A stretch of DNA of 64,000 bases from Pseudomonas sp. CC120222-01a (GTDB taxonomy: Bacteria > Pseudomonadota > Gammaproteobacteria > Pseudomonadales > Pseudomonadaceae). The stretch covers positions 62,001-126,000 of the forward strand of contig NZ_QEQQ01000001.1 in assembly GCF_003097235.1 (NCBI RefSeq). The letters run 5' to 3'. The notes below the pieces were generated by a model. It was not told where the DNA came from and made no database searches. It saw nothing but the letters and a program-made list of their open reading frames with translations. The position numbers were made by a program, and so were the translations under genes. Numbering within the stretch: position 1 is the stretch's first letter; each line of letters opens with the position of its first letter. Positions 16,978-26,199 of this stretch are shown in pieces.

Positions 16978-18126
16978 ATGAGTGCAGTCATCAAAGACAA
17001 CGCCCACGGCAAGACCCTGGTCAGCCTGCGTGGCCTGAACAAGCACTACGGCGACTTCACCGCCGTCGACAACCTCGACCTGGAGATCCAGGACGGCGAG
17101 TTCCTGACCTTCCTCGGCTCCAGCGGCTCGGGCAAGTCCACCACGCTGTCGATGCTGGCCGGCTTCGAAACGCCGAGCAGCGGCGAGATCCTGGTCGAGG
17201 GCCAGTCGCTGGTGAATGTGCCGCCGCACAAGCGTGACATCGGCATGGTGTTCCAGCGCTACTCGCTGTTCCCGCACCTGAACGTGCGTGACAACATCGG
17301 CTTCCCGCTGGCCATCCGCAAGCTCAGCGCCAGCGAGACCACCAAGCGCGTCGATGCCATGCTCAAGCTGGTACAGCTGGAGAAGTTCGCCCACCGCAAG
17401 CCGTCGCAGATGTCCGGCGGCCAGCAACAGCGCGTGGCGATTGCCCGGGCGCTGGTGTACGAGCCACGCATCCTGCTGATGGACGAACCGCTGGGTGCGC
17501 TGGACAAGAAACTGCGTGAAGACCTGCAGGACGAACTGCGCCAGCTGCACCGCCGGCTGGGCATCACCATCGTCTACGTGACCCACGACCAGGAAGAGGC
17601 CATGCGCCTGTCCCAGCGCATCGCCATCTTCAGCCATGGCAAGATCGTTGGCCTGGGTACCGGTTACGACCTTTATCAGAACCCGCCGAATGCCTTTGTC
17701 GCGTCGTTCCTGGGCAACTCCAACTTCCTGCGGATCAAAGCCAGCAGCAACGGTGCGGGCAGCTTCGAAGGCCAGCCAGTGGCGATTCGCCTGACCCCGG
17801 GCCTCAGCGCGCAGCAGGATGCACTGATCATGGTGCGGCCGGAAAAAGCCCTGGCCCTGACTGCCGAACAGGCCGCACGCGAGCCATTGCCTGCGGGCTG
17901 GAACGAGGTCAGTGCCAAGGTCGGTGAAGTGCTGTTCCTGGGTGAGAGCCAGACCTGCCACGTGGTGACAGCGGGCGGTACCGAGCTGACGGTGAAGGCG
18001 CTGTCTGCCGCCGGGATGCCGATGCAGCCAGGGGATAGCGTGAAAGTACGCTGGGCGGTGGCGGATGCCTGCATCTACACCGAGTGGGCTGAGAGCGACC
18101 TGAGCAAGTCGGCCGGGGCGCATTGA
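16978..18126 (+). CDS. ABC transporter ATP-binding protein (PotA type)
   Basis: A 382-residue ATPase with Walker A GSSGSGKST, Q-loop FQRYSLFPHL, signature MSGGQQQRV, Walker B RILLMDEPLGALD and switch VTHDQEEA. The C-terminal part (about residues 280-382) is a TOBE-type regulatory domain, typical of PotA-like importers. The ATG at 16978 follows ggagaa and places the first strand (LVSLRGLNKHYG) correctly. It energises the importer encoded by the three preceding genes and is last in the operon; a REP pair follows. Confidence 0.93.
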   Translation: MSAVIKDNAHGKTLVSLRGLNKHYGDFTAVDNLDLEIQDGEFLTFLGSSGSGKSTTLSMLAGFETPSSGEILVEGQSLVNVPPHKRDIGMVFQRYSLFPHLNVRDNIGFPLAIRKLSASETTKRVDAMLKLVQLEKFAHRKPSQMSGGQQQRVAIARALVYEPRILLMDEPLGALDKKLREDLQDELRQLHRRLGITIVYVTHDQEEAMRLSQRIAIFSHGKIVGLGTGYDLYQNPPNAFVASFLGNSNFLRIKASSNGAGSFEGQPVAIRLTPGLSAQQDALIMVRPEKALALTAEQAAREPLPAGWNEVSAKVGEVLFLGESQTCHVVTAGGTELTVKALSAAGMPMQPGDSVKVRWAVADACIYTEWAESDLSKSAGAH

Positions 18127-18150
18127 TCCCGGCTGGTTAGTGGCGGTGCC

Positions 18151-18244
18151 GGCCTCTTCGCGGGTGAACCCGCTCCCACAGGGACTGCACAAGGTTTGAA
18201 TACTGTGCCGTGCCTGTGGGAGCGGGTTCACCCGCGAAGAGGCC
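18151..18244. repeat. inverted REP pair (GCGGGTGAACCCGCTCCCACA type)
   Basis: Left copy ggcctcttcgcgggtgaacc and right copy as its complement, separated by about 35 bp. It lies between the convergent ABC ATPase and LysR genes. Confidence 0.85.
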
Positions 18245-18251
18245 CTAACAG

Positions 18252-19163
18252 TCAACCCGGAATCTGAAACCTGTCGGCAAAGTATTCCCGGAAAAACTCC
18301 ACCGCCACCCGCACCTTGGCCGACCCGGCCAGCGGCGCGGTATACACGGCCCAGATATCGGCACTCTGCCGGTACCCCTCCAGCACCTGCACCAGCCGGC
18401 CATCCGCCAGGTTGTCGTGCACATCCCACCACGACCGCAGCACGATCCCGCGCCCGTCCAGGCACCACTGGTGCACCACTTCGCCATGGTTGCTCGACAA
18501 CGCGCCGGTAACCCGCACACTCTCCTCGCCAGCAGGCCCCTCAAGGTGCCAGACCCCGAAAGGATGGTCGCGCTCCTTGATCACCAGGCAGTCATGGCTG
18601 GCCAGCTCCGCCAGGCTCTTCGGCGTGCCGCGCCGGGCAAGGTAATCCGGCGCCGCACACAGCACCCGCCAGTTGCGCGCCAGTCGCTTGGCGATGAGGT
18701 TCGGGGCAATCTGGTCACCCACGCGGATATCCAGGTCGACGCCCTCGGCCACCAGATCCACCAGGCGGTCATGCACGTCCAGGCGTATGTCCAGCCGTGG
18801 GTAACGCGCCGCCAGTTCCGACAACGCCGGCGCCACCATCCGCCGGCCCAGGCCCAGGCTGCTGGCGATACGCAACTGCCCGGCCGGCTCTCGCTGGCCG
18901 GCGTCCAGGTCATCCCCCATGCGCTGCAGCGCTTCGAAAATCTGCTGCGCCCACTGATAGACCCGCTCGCCCTCCTCGCTCACCGTCACCCGCCGGGTGG
19001 TGCGGTGCAGCAAGCGCACGCCCAGGTCCTCTTCCAGCAGGCGGATGCGCTTGCTGACGAACGCCGCCGACATGCCACGGGCTTCGGCCACCGCCGCAAA
19101 GCTTGCACGGCGGGCTACCTGAAGAAAGATATCGAGGTCGTCGAGGCTTGGCAGATTATTCAC
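18252..19163 (-). CDS. LysR-family regulator (DmlR-like)
   Basis: A 303-residue LysR regulator with winged helix-turn-helix (AAVAEARGMSAAFVSKRIRL, residues about 20-40) and the following EEDLGVRLLHRTTRRVTVSEEG, as in the DmlR/CrgA group. The substrate-binding domain spans about 90-300. It is divergent from a D-malate/tartrate dehydrogenase gene 96 bp away, the same arrangement as E. coli dmlR-dmlA. It therefore probably activates that gene in response to D-malate or tartrate; this is inference from arrangement. Confidence 0.88.
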   Translation of the reverse strand: MNNLPSLDDLDIFLQVARRASFAAVAEARGMSAAFVSKRIRLLEEDLGVRLLHRTTRRVTVSEEGERVYQWAQQIFEALQRMGDDLDAGQREPAGQLRIASSLGLGRRMVAPALSELAARYPRLDIRLDVHDRLVDLVAEGVDLDIRVGDQIAPNLIAKRLARNWRVLCAAPDYLARRGTPKSLAELASHDCLVIKERDHPFGVWHLEGPAGEESVRVTGALSSNHGEVVHQWCLDGRGIVLRSWWDVHDNLADGRLVQVLEGYRQSADIWAVYTAPLAGSAKVRVAVEFFREYFADRFQIPG

Positions 19164-19205
19164 GATACGTACACCAAGAATGCATGATCCAACTAATTAT
19201 CAATG

Positions 19206-19217
19206 AAGTGAACACTT
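19206..19217. promoter_or_regulatory. small palindrome AAGTG-AA-CACTT, candidate LysR operator
   Basis: Five-base arms around AA, centred in the 96-bp gap between the LysR gene and the dehydrogenase. Position suits a LysR site, but the sequence alone is weak evidence. Confidence 0.3.
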
Positions 19218-19259
19218 ATAGCATGGCCAACATCAGTTACCCAGACACAAGGTGTGGCC

Positions 19260-20360
19260 ATGACCAAAACCAAGACTTTCAAGATTGCCGCCATCCCCGG
19301 TGACGGCATCGGCAATGAAGTGCTCCCGGAAGGTATCCGCGTGCTCGAAGCCGCCGCCCGCAAGCATGGCCTGGACCTGCAATTCGAGTTTTTCGAATGG
19401 GCCAGCTGCGACTATTACCTGGCCCACGGCAAGATGATGCCGGACGACTGGTTCGACCAGCTCAAGGGCTTCGACGCCCTGTACTTCGGTGCCGTCGGCT
19501 GGCCCGACAAGGTGCCTGACCACATCTCCCTGTGGGGCTCGCTGCTCAAGTTCCGCCGCGACTTCGACCAGTACGTGAACATCCGCCCGGTGCGCCTGTT
19601 CCCCGGCGTGCCGTGCCCGCTGGCCGGCAAGCAGCCTGGCGACATCGACTTCGTGGTGGTACGGGAAAACACCGAAGGCGAATACTCGTCGCTGGGTGGG
19701 CGCATGTTCGAAGGCACCGCCAACGAATTCGTCCTGCAGGAGTCGGTGTTCACCCGCCGTGGCGTCGACCGCATCCTCGAATACGCGTTCGAACTCGCCC
19801 ACAACCGCCCGCGCCAGCATGTGACCTCGGCCACCAAGTCCAACGGCATGGCCGTGAGCATGCCCTACTGGGACGAGCGCACCGCCGCGGTGGCCGCGCA
19901 CTACCCGGAGATCACCTGGGACAAGCAGCACATCGACATCCTTTGCGCACGCTTTGTGCTGCAACCGGAGCGCTTCGACGTGGTGGTGGCCTCCAACCTG
20001 TTCGGCGACATCCTCTCCGACCTCGGGCCAGCCTGCACCGGCACCATCGGCATCGCGCCGTCGGCCAACCTTAACCCCGAGCGCAAGTTCCCGTCGCTGT
20101 TCGAGCCGGTGCATGGCTCGGCGCCGGACATCTTCGGCAAGAACATCGCCAACCCGATCGGCATGATCTGGTCGGGTGCGCTGATGCTCGAATTCCTTGG
20201 CAAGGAAACCGCAGACGCCCGTTATCAGGCCGCACACGATGAAATCCTGCTGGCCATCGAAGCCGTCATTGCCAGCGGTGCGACCACGCCTGACATGGGC
20301 GGCAGCCGCTCGACCCAGGCGGTCGGCCAGGCCATCGTCGATGCACTGAGTGCCGCCTGA
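19260..20360 (+). CDS. dmlA: tartrate dehydrogenase / D-malate dehydrogenase (decarboxylating)
   Basis: A 366-residue member of the isocitrate/isopropylmalate dehydrogenase family. It begins KIAAIPGDGIGNEVLPEG, has the substrate-binding block VVRENTEGEYSSLGGR with the TDH/DMLA-type N-E-G-E-Y pattern, and has the metal-binding region VASNLFGDILSDLGP plus the late EPVHGSAPDI. The last features and the family length match P. putida-type tartrate dehydrogenase and E. coli DmlA, which decarboxylate D-malate to pyruvate using NAD and Mn. I use the ATG at 19260; a GTG six bases upstream is possible. It is divergent from the DmlR-like regulator. Confidence 0.92.
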   Translation: MTKTKTFKIAAIPGDGIGNEVLPEGIRVLEAAARKHGLDLQFEFFEWASCDYYLAHGKMMPDDWFDQLKGFDALYFGAVGWPDKVPDHISLWGSLLKFRRDFDQYVNIRPVRLFPGVPCPLAGKQPGDIDFVVVRENTEGEYSSLGGRMFEGTANEFVLQESVFTRRGVDRILEYAFELAHNRPRQHVTSATKSNGMAVSMPYWDERTAAVAAHYPEITWDKQHIDILCARFVLQPERFDVVVASNLFGDILSDLGPACTGTIGIAPSANLNPERKFPSLFEPVHGSAPDIFGKNIANPIGMIWSGALMLEFLGKETADARYQAAHDEILLAIEAVIASGATTPDMGGSRSTQAVGQAIVDALSAA

Positions 20361-20426
20361 CTGTCACATTTCGGTCACGCCACCGTCGTAATCTGCCGGG
20401 CAACTCTATGCCAAAGGTTGCCCGGC

Positions 20427-21734
20427 ATGCGCCGCCTGCTGCTCCTGCTGCTCCCCCTGCTGACCCTGACGGCCCAGGCCGACCCTGCGCAGTTGCGCGT
20501 GCAGGGCTCCAACACTATTGGCGCGGCACTGCTGCCGGCATTGGTGCAAGCGCAGCTGCGCGCGCAGCAGGCGACGGACATCGAGCAACTGCCTGGGGCG
20601 GTGGCCAACGAAACCGTGATCAAGGCCCGCGATGCGCATGGCCAACCCTTGCGTATCGACATTGCCGCCCACGGCTCGAGCACCGGTTTTGCCGCCCTCG
20701 GCCAGGGCCAGGCAGACCTGGCGGCGGCCTCGCGTCCCATCAGCGATGCCGAAGTGAACCAGCTCAAGGCCCTGGGCGACCTGCGCTCAGCCAGTGCCGA
20801 ACAGGTCATCGGCCTGGATGGTGTGGCCGTCATCGTTCACCCTGACAACCCGCTGCCGCAACTGACCACCCAGCAACTGGCGCAGATCTTCTCCGGGCAG
20901 ATCCAGCGCTGGGAGCAACTGGGCGTGGCGGGTGGCGCCATTCACCTGTATGCCCGCGATGATCGCTCCGGGACCTATGAAACCTTCAAGGCACTGGTAC
21001 TGGAACCGCACCATGGCGCGCTGGCCAGGCAGGCGCAGCGTTTCGAGTCCAGCGAATTACTGGCCGAGCGGGTCGGCGCTGATCGTCACGCCATCGGTTT
21101 CAGCAGCCTGGCAGCGGTGCACGGGGCCAAGGTGCTGGCGGTGGCCGAGGGCGATGCACCGGCCATGCTGCCTGACCGCACACTGGTCGCCAGTGAGGAC
21201 TACCCGCTGTCGCGGCGGCTGTACTTCTACCTGCCAGCCAATGCTAAACCCCAGGCCCGGGCGCTGGCCGACTTCGCCCAGTCCCCGGCCGGCCAGGCCA
21301 TTGTCGCCGAACAGGGCTTCGTCTCGCAGCAGGTCAAGGCGCAACCGGTAGCGGCGCAGGCCGACATGCCGCCGCGCTATCGCAGCCTGGCCCAGCAGGC
21401 GCAACGCTTGAGCGTCAATTTCCGCTTCCAGGAAGGCAGCGCCAGCCTCGACAACAAGGCCCTGCGCGATGTGCAGCGGGTTGCCGAATACCTGCGCCAG
21501 GCCGGCAAGCTGCAAAGCAAGGCGGTGCTGGTAGGTTTCGGCGACCCTAAGGAAACGCCCGGCCGTGCAGCGTTGCTGTCGCGCTTGCGGGCCCAGGCCG
21601 TACGCCGCGAACTGGCACGGGGTGGCGTCGAGGTGCTGGAAGTGACCGGCATGGGCGACGAGTTGCCGATCGCCGGCAATGACATGGAGCAAGGCCGCTT
21701 GCGTAACCGTCGTGTTGAAGTCTGGGTGTACTGA
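20427..21734 (+). CDS. PstS-like binding domain fused to an OmpA C-terminal domain
   Basis: A 435-residue exported protein. A leucine-rich signal peptide (MRRLLLLLLPLLTLTAQA) leads into a phosphate-binding-protein-like domain (about residues 20-290) with RVQGSNTIGAALLPAL, AAHGSSTGF and YARDDRSGTYETF, the loops that bind the anion in PstS-type proteins. The C-terminal 130 residues form an OmpA-like peptidoglycan-binding domain (VNFRFQEGSASLDNKAL, VLVGFGDPKETPG, GDELPIAGND, RLRNRRVEVWV). The fusion suggests a cell-wall-tethered sensor or scavenger of phosphate or a similar anion. No pst or pho gene is adjacent. The start is the ATG at 20427; an in-frame TTG nine bases upstream is less likely. 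Confidence 0.87.
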   Translation: MRRLLLLLLPLLTLTAQADPAQLRVQGSNTIGAALLPALVQAQLRAQQATDIEQLPGAVANETVIKARDAHGQPLRIDIAAHGSSTGFAALGQGQADLAAASRPISDAEVNQLKALGDLRSASAEQVIGLDGVAVIVHPDNPLPQLTTQQLAQIFSGQIQRWEQLGVAGGAIHLYARDDRSGTYETFKALVLEPHHGALARQAQRFESSELLAERVGADRHAIGFSSLAAVHGAKVLAVAEGDAPAMLPDRTLVASEDYPLSRRLYFYLPANAKPQARALADFAQSPAGQAIVAEQGFVSQQVKAQPVAAQADMPPRYRSLAQQAQRLSVNFRFQEGSASLDNKALRDVQRVAEYLRQAGKLQSKAVLVGFGDPKETPGRAALLSRLRAQAVRRELARGGVEVLEVTGMGDELPIAGNDMEQGRLRNRRVEVWVY

Positions 21735-21893
21735 CAGGCAAAGAAATGTAACAGCTCACCATTCGGCATCCCTGGCAAACGGGTCTAGGCTCAAGCTCAT
21801 GTGATACCGGGCCCCTCTGACGGCTGCCAAGCCGTGATGTCGGATCACTGTTGCGATCTTCACCTGGCAACGTCGACATTCAAGGAGGGGCTC

Positions 21894-22955
21894 ATGACAG
21901 CTCTGCAGACATTCCTCACCTCCCCGTTTCTTGGCACCAGCACCTGGTTATGGCTGGTATTCATGGCCATCGTCATCGGTTTGCTGGTGCTCGACCTGGG
22001 GGTGCTGCACCGCCAGGACCGCGAAATCGAAATGCGCGAGAGCCTGCTGCTGTATTCGGGCTATTTCAGCGTCGGCGTGCTGTTTGGCCTGTGGGTCTGG
22101 CATGAGCTGGGCGCGCAGTCGGCACTGGAGTTCTACACCGGGTTCCTGGTCGAACAGTCGCTGTCGATGGACAACGTGTTCGTCATGGCGATGATCTTTG
22201 GCTTCTTCGCCATCCCCCGCCGTTACCAGCACCGCGTACTGTTCTGGGGCATTCTTGGCGTGGTGTTCCTGCGTGCGATCATGATCGGCGTGGGGGCGGC
22301 GCTGGTGCAGAACTTCGCCTGGGTGCTCTACATCTTCGGCGCCTTCCTGCTGTTCACCGGGGTGAAGATGGCCCTGTCGAAGGAGGACAGCCACCCGGAC
22401 CTGGCCAATAACCCGATCTTGAAATTCGTCCGCCGTCACATGCGTGTGACCGACCAGATCCACGGCTCGCACTTCTTCGTGCGCCTGACGCCACCCGGCG
22501 AAAGCAGGGCACTGCGCTATGCCACACCGCTGTTCCTGGCCTTGGTGCTGATCGAACTGGCCGACCTGGTGTTCGCCGTCGACAGCGTGCCGGCGATCTT
22601 CGCTATCACCCAGGACCCGTTCATCGTCTACACCTCGAATATCTTCGCCATCCTCGGTTTGCGCTCGCTGTACTTTGCCTTGTCGGCGCTGATGCACCGG
22701 TTCGTCTACCTCAAGTACGCGCTGGCGCTGGTGCTGATCTTCATTGGCTGCAAGATCTTCTACCACGGCATGGTGGGCAAGGTGCCGGCGTTGCTGTCGT
22801 TGGGGGTGACGTTCGGGTTGTTGCTGGGTGGGGTGGTGGTTTCGCTGATCAAGACGCGGGGGGAGAAGGTGGTGGGTGGTGCTGAGTTGGAACGGGAACT
22901 GGATGGGAAGGAAAAAACCAGAAAAAAAGAAGAGGACCCGCAGTTGCGAGTCTGA
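21894..22955 (+). CDS. TerC/Alx-family integral membrane protein
   Basis: A 353-residue protein with about nine membrane helices and the family's acidic intramembrane motifs: VLDLGVLHRQD in the first third, EQSLSMDNVFVMAMIFGFF and LIELADLVFAVDSVPAIFAIT. Family members include E. coli Alx, linked to manganese export and pH response, and tellurite-resistance TerC. The C-terminus is a highly charged tail (KTRKKEEDPQ). The start at 21894 follows a strong aaggagggg. I looked for a yybP-ykoY (manganese) riboswitch in the 159-bp leader and could not identify one. Confidence 0.9.
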   Translation: MTALQTFLTSPFLGTSTWLWLVFMAIVIGLLVLDLGVLHRQDREIEMRESLLLYSGYFSVGVLFGLWVWHELGAQSALEFYTGFLVEQSLSMDNVFVMAMIFGFFAIPRRYQHRVLFWGILGVVFLRAIMIGVGAALVQNFAWVLYIFGAFLLFTGVKMALSKEDSHPDLANNPILKFVRRHMRVTDQIHGSHFFVRLTPPGESRALRYATPLFLALVLIELADLVFAVDSVPAIFAITQDPFIVYTSNIFAILGLRSLYFALSALMHRFVYLKYALALVLIFIGCKIFYHGMVGKVPALLSLGVTFGLLLGGVVVSLIKTRGEKVVGGAELERELDGKEKTRKKEEDPQLRV

Positions 22956-22962
22956 GTTGCAA

Positions 22963-23352
22963 TCATTTCTTGATCATGAAATAGCCAACGCTCACCCATA
23001 CTGAGCTAATCATGATCAACCATAGTGCCACTCCTAACTTACGCTTTATCTTAGGTGGGAAATTTTTTAACTCCACTTCATCCAGCCACCCCATGCGCAA
23101 ATGTAACCCTGGAAATGTAACCAACCCGCTTACTGTACTCAGCAGGAGGCAGCGCGACCTTAAGCTCCCTCCACCCCAGACAGGTTTCATCTGTTCCAAA
23201 TAGGGATTACTCGTGATAGCTGACATAGCGACATGAAAGTCCCGCGAAAGCGCAATTTGCACGTTAATGGCTATTCCTAAAAATCCAAGAACAAATGGCG
23301 CTATCAAAAATGAGAGTTTTAAAAAAGGCGACCAGTTATCGAAGTCAATCAT
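22963..23352 (-). CDS. candidate membrane immunity protein
   Basis: A 129-residue protein starting within the last bases of the PAAR effector gene (8-base overlap). It has an N-terminal hydrophobic helix (about residues 12-34, LSFLIAPFVLGFLGIAINV), a possible second around 65-80, and a C-terminal helix (about 107-126, LGVALWLIMISSVWVSVGY). There is no family I recognise. The composition is AT-rich compared with neighbours. A multi-helix membrane protein is what one would expect as immunity against a pore-forming toxin, which matches the hydrophobic tail of the upstream effector. The function is inferred from position and topology. Confidence 0.6.
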   Translation of the reverse strand: MIDFDNWSPFLKLSFLIAPFVLGFLGIAINVQIALSRDFHVAMSAITSNPYLEQMKPVWGGGSLRSRCLLLSTVSGLVTFPGLHLRMGWLDEVELKNFPPKIKRKLGVALWLIMISSVWVSVGYFMIKK

Positions 23353-24694
23353 CAGTCACCTCATAAAGCACTTCTCCCAAAAACTCTCCAAATGCTCCAA
23401 AGCTCAAAGAACCTGCCGCAGAGCCAGCGCCTACCACAACAATTCCGCACACCGGGAGACCTAGCCCTGCAGTACCAGCCGCGAAAACAGCGCACAGCGC
23501 AGGTGCTGCTGTCCCCGCTCCCAAGGCCCCGACCATGCCGCCTCCCAAACCACCAGAGAAGCTGCCTGTTTCAGTAAAACGGATCTTCCTACAGGCTTCA
23601 GCTTCACCAGCACGACACACCTCATCAACTTTCAAATAAGACGAAACCCCACCTAACCCGATAGCGGCGTTCCCACCGTGCTTGAGGTACTTGCCAATCT
23701 TCGCCACCTTATCCAGATGCGTCGCATACCCCGGTATCTGCCCCGGCCCGCCCGCTTTCGACCAATGATGCACGAGGCTTTTGGTTGAGATATTCAAACT
23801 CTTCTTCAGTTTCTCGTAGCTCCCGAGATTGAGTTTTTTGTTGAGAAACGCCGCTTTCAACTGCCCGTCCAGTTGCTGCAGCAGCTGCCGCCGTTCAGCA
23901 AAGAAACCCGGGCTGCTCAGATGGCCATGGCGCAAGAATTCGCGTTGATGCAGTTGCTCGATCTTGGTCAATGTCCCGCTGACTTGCTTCAGCCCTCGGT
24001 CGAGCATGTCCTTGCCTACCCCCATGGATTGGCTGGCGTCGCCGAGCAATCCCGCTATCTCGGCCTGGTGCTGCATCATGAAATCCGACTCGGCAAAATC
24101 CAGCGCCACCAACGCACGCCGCGCATGCTCTGCGGCCGCCATCAGTTGGGCTTCCTCGCGGGTGCACGCATCACCGTTGTCCGGATCACCGATCACGAAG
24201 ATCTCCCCGCCCTTGAACCCTTGCTCGAAGGTGGGGTTGAGCCGCTGCAGACGCGAGATCGGGAGGGTGCTGTCGTGCGCCTGCAACTGCAGCAGCACCT
24301 GCGGGAACGACATGTGCCGGGGCACCACATAGAACCCTGGCTCCAGCGCACCTGGCATTGCACTCATCGCAGGTTGCACATAAGGCCCTGCTGGCGGCCT
24401 GGAAGGCGGTGCCTGATTCAGCGGTGCAACCACCCGGTTGCTGCCAGGCGAACAGGCACAGACGACCAGCGCGCCATCCATCGCCACCCGCCTGCCGGAA
24501 GAGATGAAGAACTCTACCCCTTCGGCGACCATCCCCTGCTGCCCACAAAGCGGACACTCCGTAGTGGGGTCGCCTTCCCTGAGCACCTCGCGTCCATCGG
24601 ACGTGTATCCGGTACCGGTGGCGATGCAAACAGCCCCGGTGGTCGTGCTGTCACCATCGACCGCCTGGCCTCTGCCATCCAGATTGACCCGCAT
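23345..24694 (-). CDS. PAAR-domain effector with LysM-like segment and glycine-rich hydrophobic C-terminus
   Basis: A 449-residue modular protein. The PAAR domain covers residues 1 to about 92 (VDGDSTTTGAVCIATG, CPLCGQQG, VVCACSPGSNRV) and is closely related to that of the effector at 10258. A Pro-rich linker follows. Residues about 118-170 resemble a LysM-like module (GFYVVPRHMSFPQVLLQLQ, LNPTFEQG, GGEIFVIGDP). A charged helical middle covers about 178-310. The C-terminal 75 residues are glycine/alanine-rich and hydrophobic (GGLGGGMVGALGAGTAAPAL; GIVVVGAGSAAGSLSFGAFG), suggesting a membrane-inserting or pore-forming toxin. I use the ATG at 24694, preceded by gggag; a TTG six bases upstream is in frame. 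No VgrG lies nearby. Confidence 0.8.
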   Translation of the reverse strand: MRVNLDGRGQAVDGDSTTTGAVCIATGTGYTSDGREVLREGDPTTECPLCGQQGMVAEGVEFFISSGRRVAMDGALVVCACSPGSNRVVAPLNQAPPSRPPAGPYVQPAMSAMPGALEPGFYVVPRHMSFPQVLLQLQAHDSTLPISRLQRLNPTFEQGFKGGEIFVIGDPDNGDACTREEAQLMAAAEHARRALVALDFAESDFMMQHQAEIAGLLGDASQSMGVGKDMLDRGLKQVSGTLTKIEQLHQREFLRHGHLSSPGFFAERRQLLQQLDGQLKAAFLNKKLNLGSYEKLKKSLNISTKSLVHHWSKAGGPGQIPGYATHLDKVAKIGKYLKHGGNAAIGLGGVSSYLKVDEVCRAGEAEACRKIRFTETGSFSGGLGGGMVGALGAGTAAPALCAVFAAGTAGLGLPVCGIVVVGAGSAAGSLSFGAFGEFLGEVLYEVTDD

Positions 24695-24831
24695 CGGCAA
24701 TACTCCCTGTGCATTTATCAGGTTTGAAACCTAACAGCTGCCCAGAGGCCTTTAGTGCCTGAAGTGGAAAATTAGACGTTTCCTACAAGTTCGATGAACT
24801 TATCTCCCACAGAGGCAGGAACCGGCTTGCC

Positions 24832-26061
24832 TCACCTTCCGCCGCGCAACATCTCCACCGGCACATACTTGCCGATCTCGTACTTGCCAATCGCCGCACG
24901 ATGCACCTCATCCGGCCCATCCGCCAGACGCAGCGTCCGCTGCATGGCATACATGTAGGCCAGCGGGAAATCACCACTCACCCCTGCCCCGCCATGCATC
25001 TGGATCGCCCGGTCGATCACCCTCAACGCCACGTTCGGCGCCACCACCTTGATCTGCGCGATTTCGCTGCGGGCGACCTTGTTACCGACCGTGTCCATCA
25101 TGTAGGCCGCCTTCAGCGTCAGCAGCCGCGCCATGTCGATCTCCATGCGCGAGTCGGCGATCTTGTCGACGTTGCCGCCCAGGCGCGCCAAGGGCCGGCC
25201 GAAGGCCGTGCGCTCGACCGAGCGCTTGCACATCAGCTCCAGCGCACGTTCGGCCATGCCGATCGAGCGCATGCAATGGTGAATACGGCCTGGGCCAAGG
25301 CGACCCTGGGCGATCTCGAAACCACGCCCCTCGCCGAGGAGCACGTTTTCATAAGGCACACGCACGTTTTCGAACAGCACCTCGGCATGGCCATGGGGCG
25401 CATCGTCATAACCGAATACCGGCAATGGGCGGACGATTTTGACCCCCGGCGCATCGGTCGGCACCAGCACCATCGAATGCTGCTGATGGCGCGGACCGTC
25501 AGGGTTCGACAGGCCCATGAAAATCATCACCTTGCAGCGCGGGTCGCAGGCGCCGGACGTCCACCATTTGCGGCCATTGATCACCCACTCGTCGCCATCA
25601 CGCACCGCGGTGGCGGCCATGTTGGTCGCGTCCGAGGAGGCCACGTCCGGTTCGGTCATGGCGAATGCCGAGCGGATCTCGCCGCGCAGCAGTGGCTCCA
25701 GCCACTGGCGCTTCTGTGCCTCGCTGCCATAGCGCACCAGCACTTCCATGTTGCCGGTGTCCGGCGCCGAGCAGTTGAACGGCTCCGGGCCCAGCAGCGA
25801 ACGGCCCATGATCTCGGCCAGCGGCGCGTATTCCAGGTTGCTCAGGCCGGCGCCGTACTCCGACTCGGGCAGGAACAGGTTCCACAACCCTTCGGCACGT
25901 GCTTTGGCCTTGAGCTCTTCCATGATCGCGGTCGGCTGCCAGCGGTCACCCTCGGCGACCTGGCGCTCGAACACCGGTTCGGCGGGATAGACGTAAGCAT
26001 CCATGAAGGCGCTGACGCGCTCTCGCAGTGCCTGGACCTTGGGCGAATAGGCGAAATCCAT
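24832..26061 (-). CDS. acyl-CoA dehydrogenase
   Basis: A 409-residue FAD-dependent acyl-CoA dehydrogenase of the ACAD10/11-like branch. Motifs include [15 protein letters not shown] (flavin and substrate contacts), [25 protein letters not shown] and the C-terminal [18 protein letters not shown]. The start [16 protein letters not shown] at 26061 is the family N-terminus; the longer reading frame upstream is not. It probably oxidises a fatty or branched acyl-CoA. It stands alone and is divergent, across 138 bp, from a LysR gene that is the likely regulator. Confidence 0.9.
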   Translation of the reverse strand: MDFAYSPKVQALRERVSAFMDAYVYPAEPVFERQVAEGDRWQPTAIMEELKAKARAEGLWNLFLPESEYGAGLSNLEYAPLAEIMGRSLLGPEPFNCSAPDTGNMEVLVRYGSEAQKRQWLEPLLRGEIRSAFAMTEPDVASSDATNMAATAVRDGDEWVINGRKWWTSGACDPRCKVMIFMGLSNPDGPRHQQHSMVLVPTDAPGVKIVRPLPVFGYDDAPHGHAEVLFENVRVPYENVLLGEGRGFEIAQGRLGPGRIHHCMRSIGMAERALELMCKRSVERTAFGRPLARLGGNVDKIADSRMEIDMARLLTLKAAYMMDTVGNKVARSEIAQIKVVAPNVALRVIDRAIQMHGGAGVSGDFPLAYMYAMQRTLRLADGPDEVHRAAIGKYEIGKYVPVEMLRGGR

Positions 26062-26157
26062 CGGGGTTACCTTCACGGTTCGAAGTACATGGGCAGAGCC
26101 TAGAGCAGCAGGCCTCGATCTACCTAGTCTATTTTCAGCGTGTATAAACATTCATAA

Positions 26158-26172
26158 CCGATATATGATCGG
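26158..26172. promoter_or_regulatory. inverted repeat CCGAT-N5-ATCGG, candidate LysR operator
   Basis: Perfect five-base arms around atatg in the divergent gap between the acyl-CoA dehydrogenase and its LysR neighbour, 27 bp upstream of the LysR start. Size and position fit a LysR autoregulatory site. Confidence 0.4.
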
Positions 26173-26199
26173 CCCATAATTCCAACAAAGAGCGGCGCC

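Noticed and set aside
21735..21893. yybP-ykoY (manganese) riboswitch before the TerC/Alx gene
   Set aside because: Such a leader is common for this family, but I could not find the conserved aptamer blocks in the 159-bp gap.
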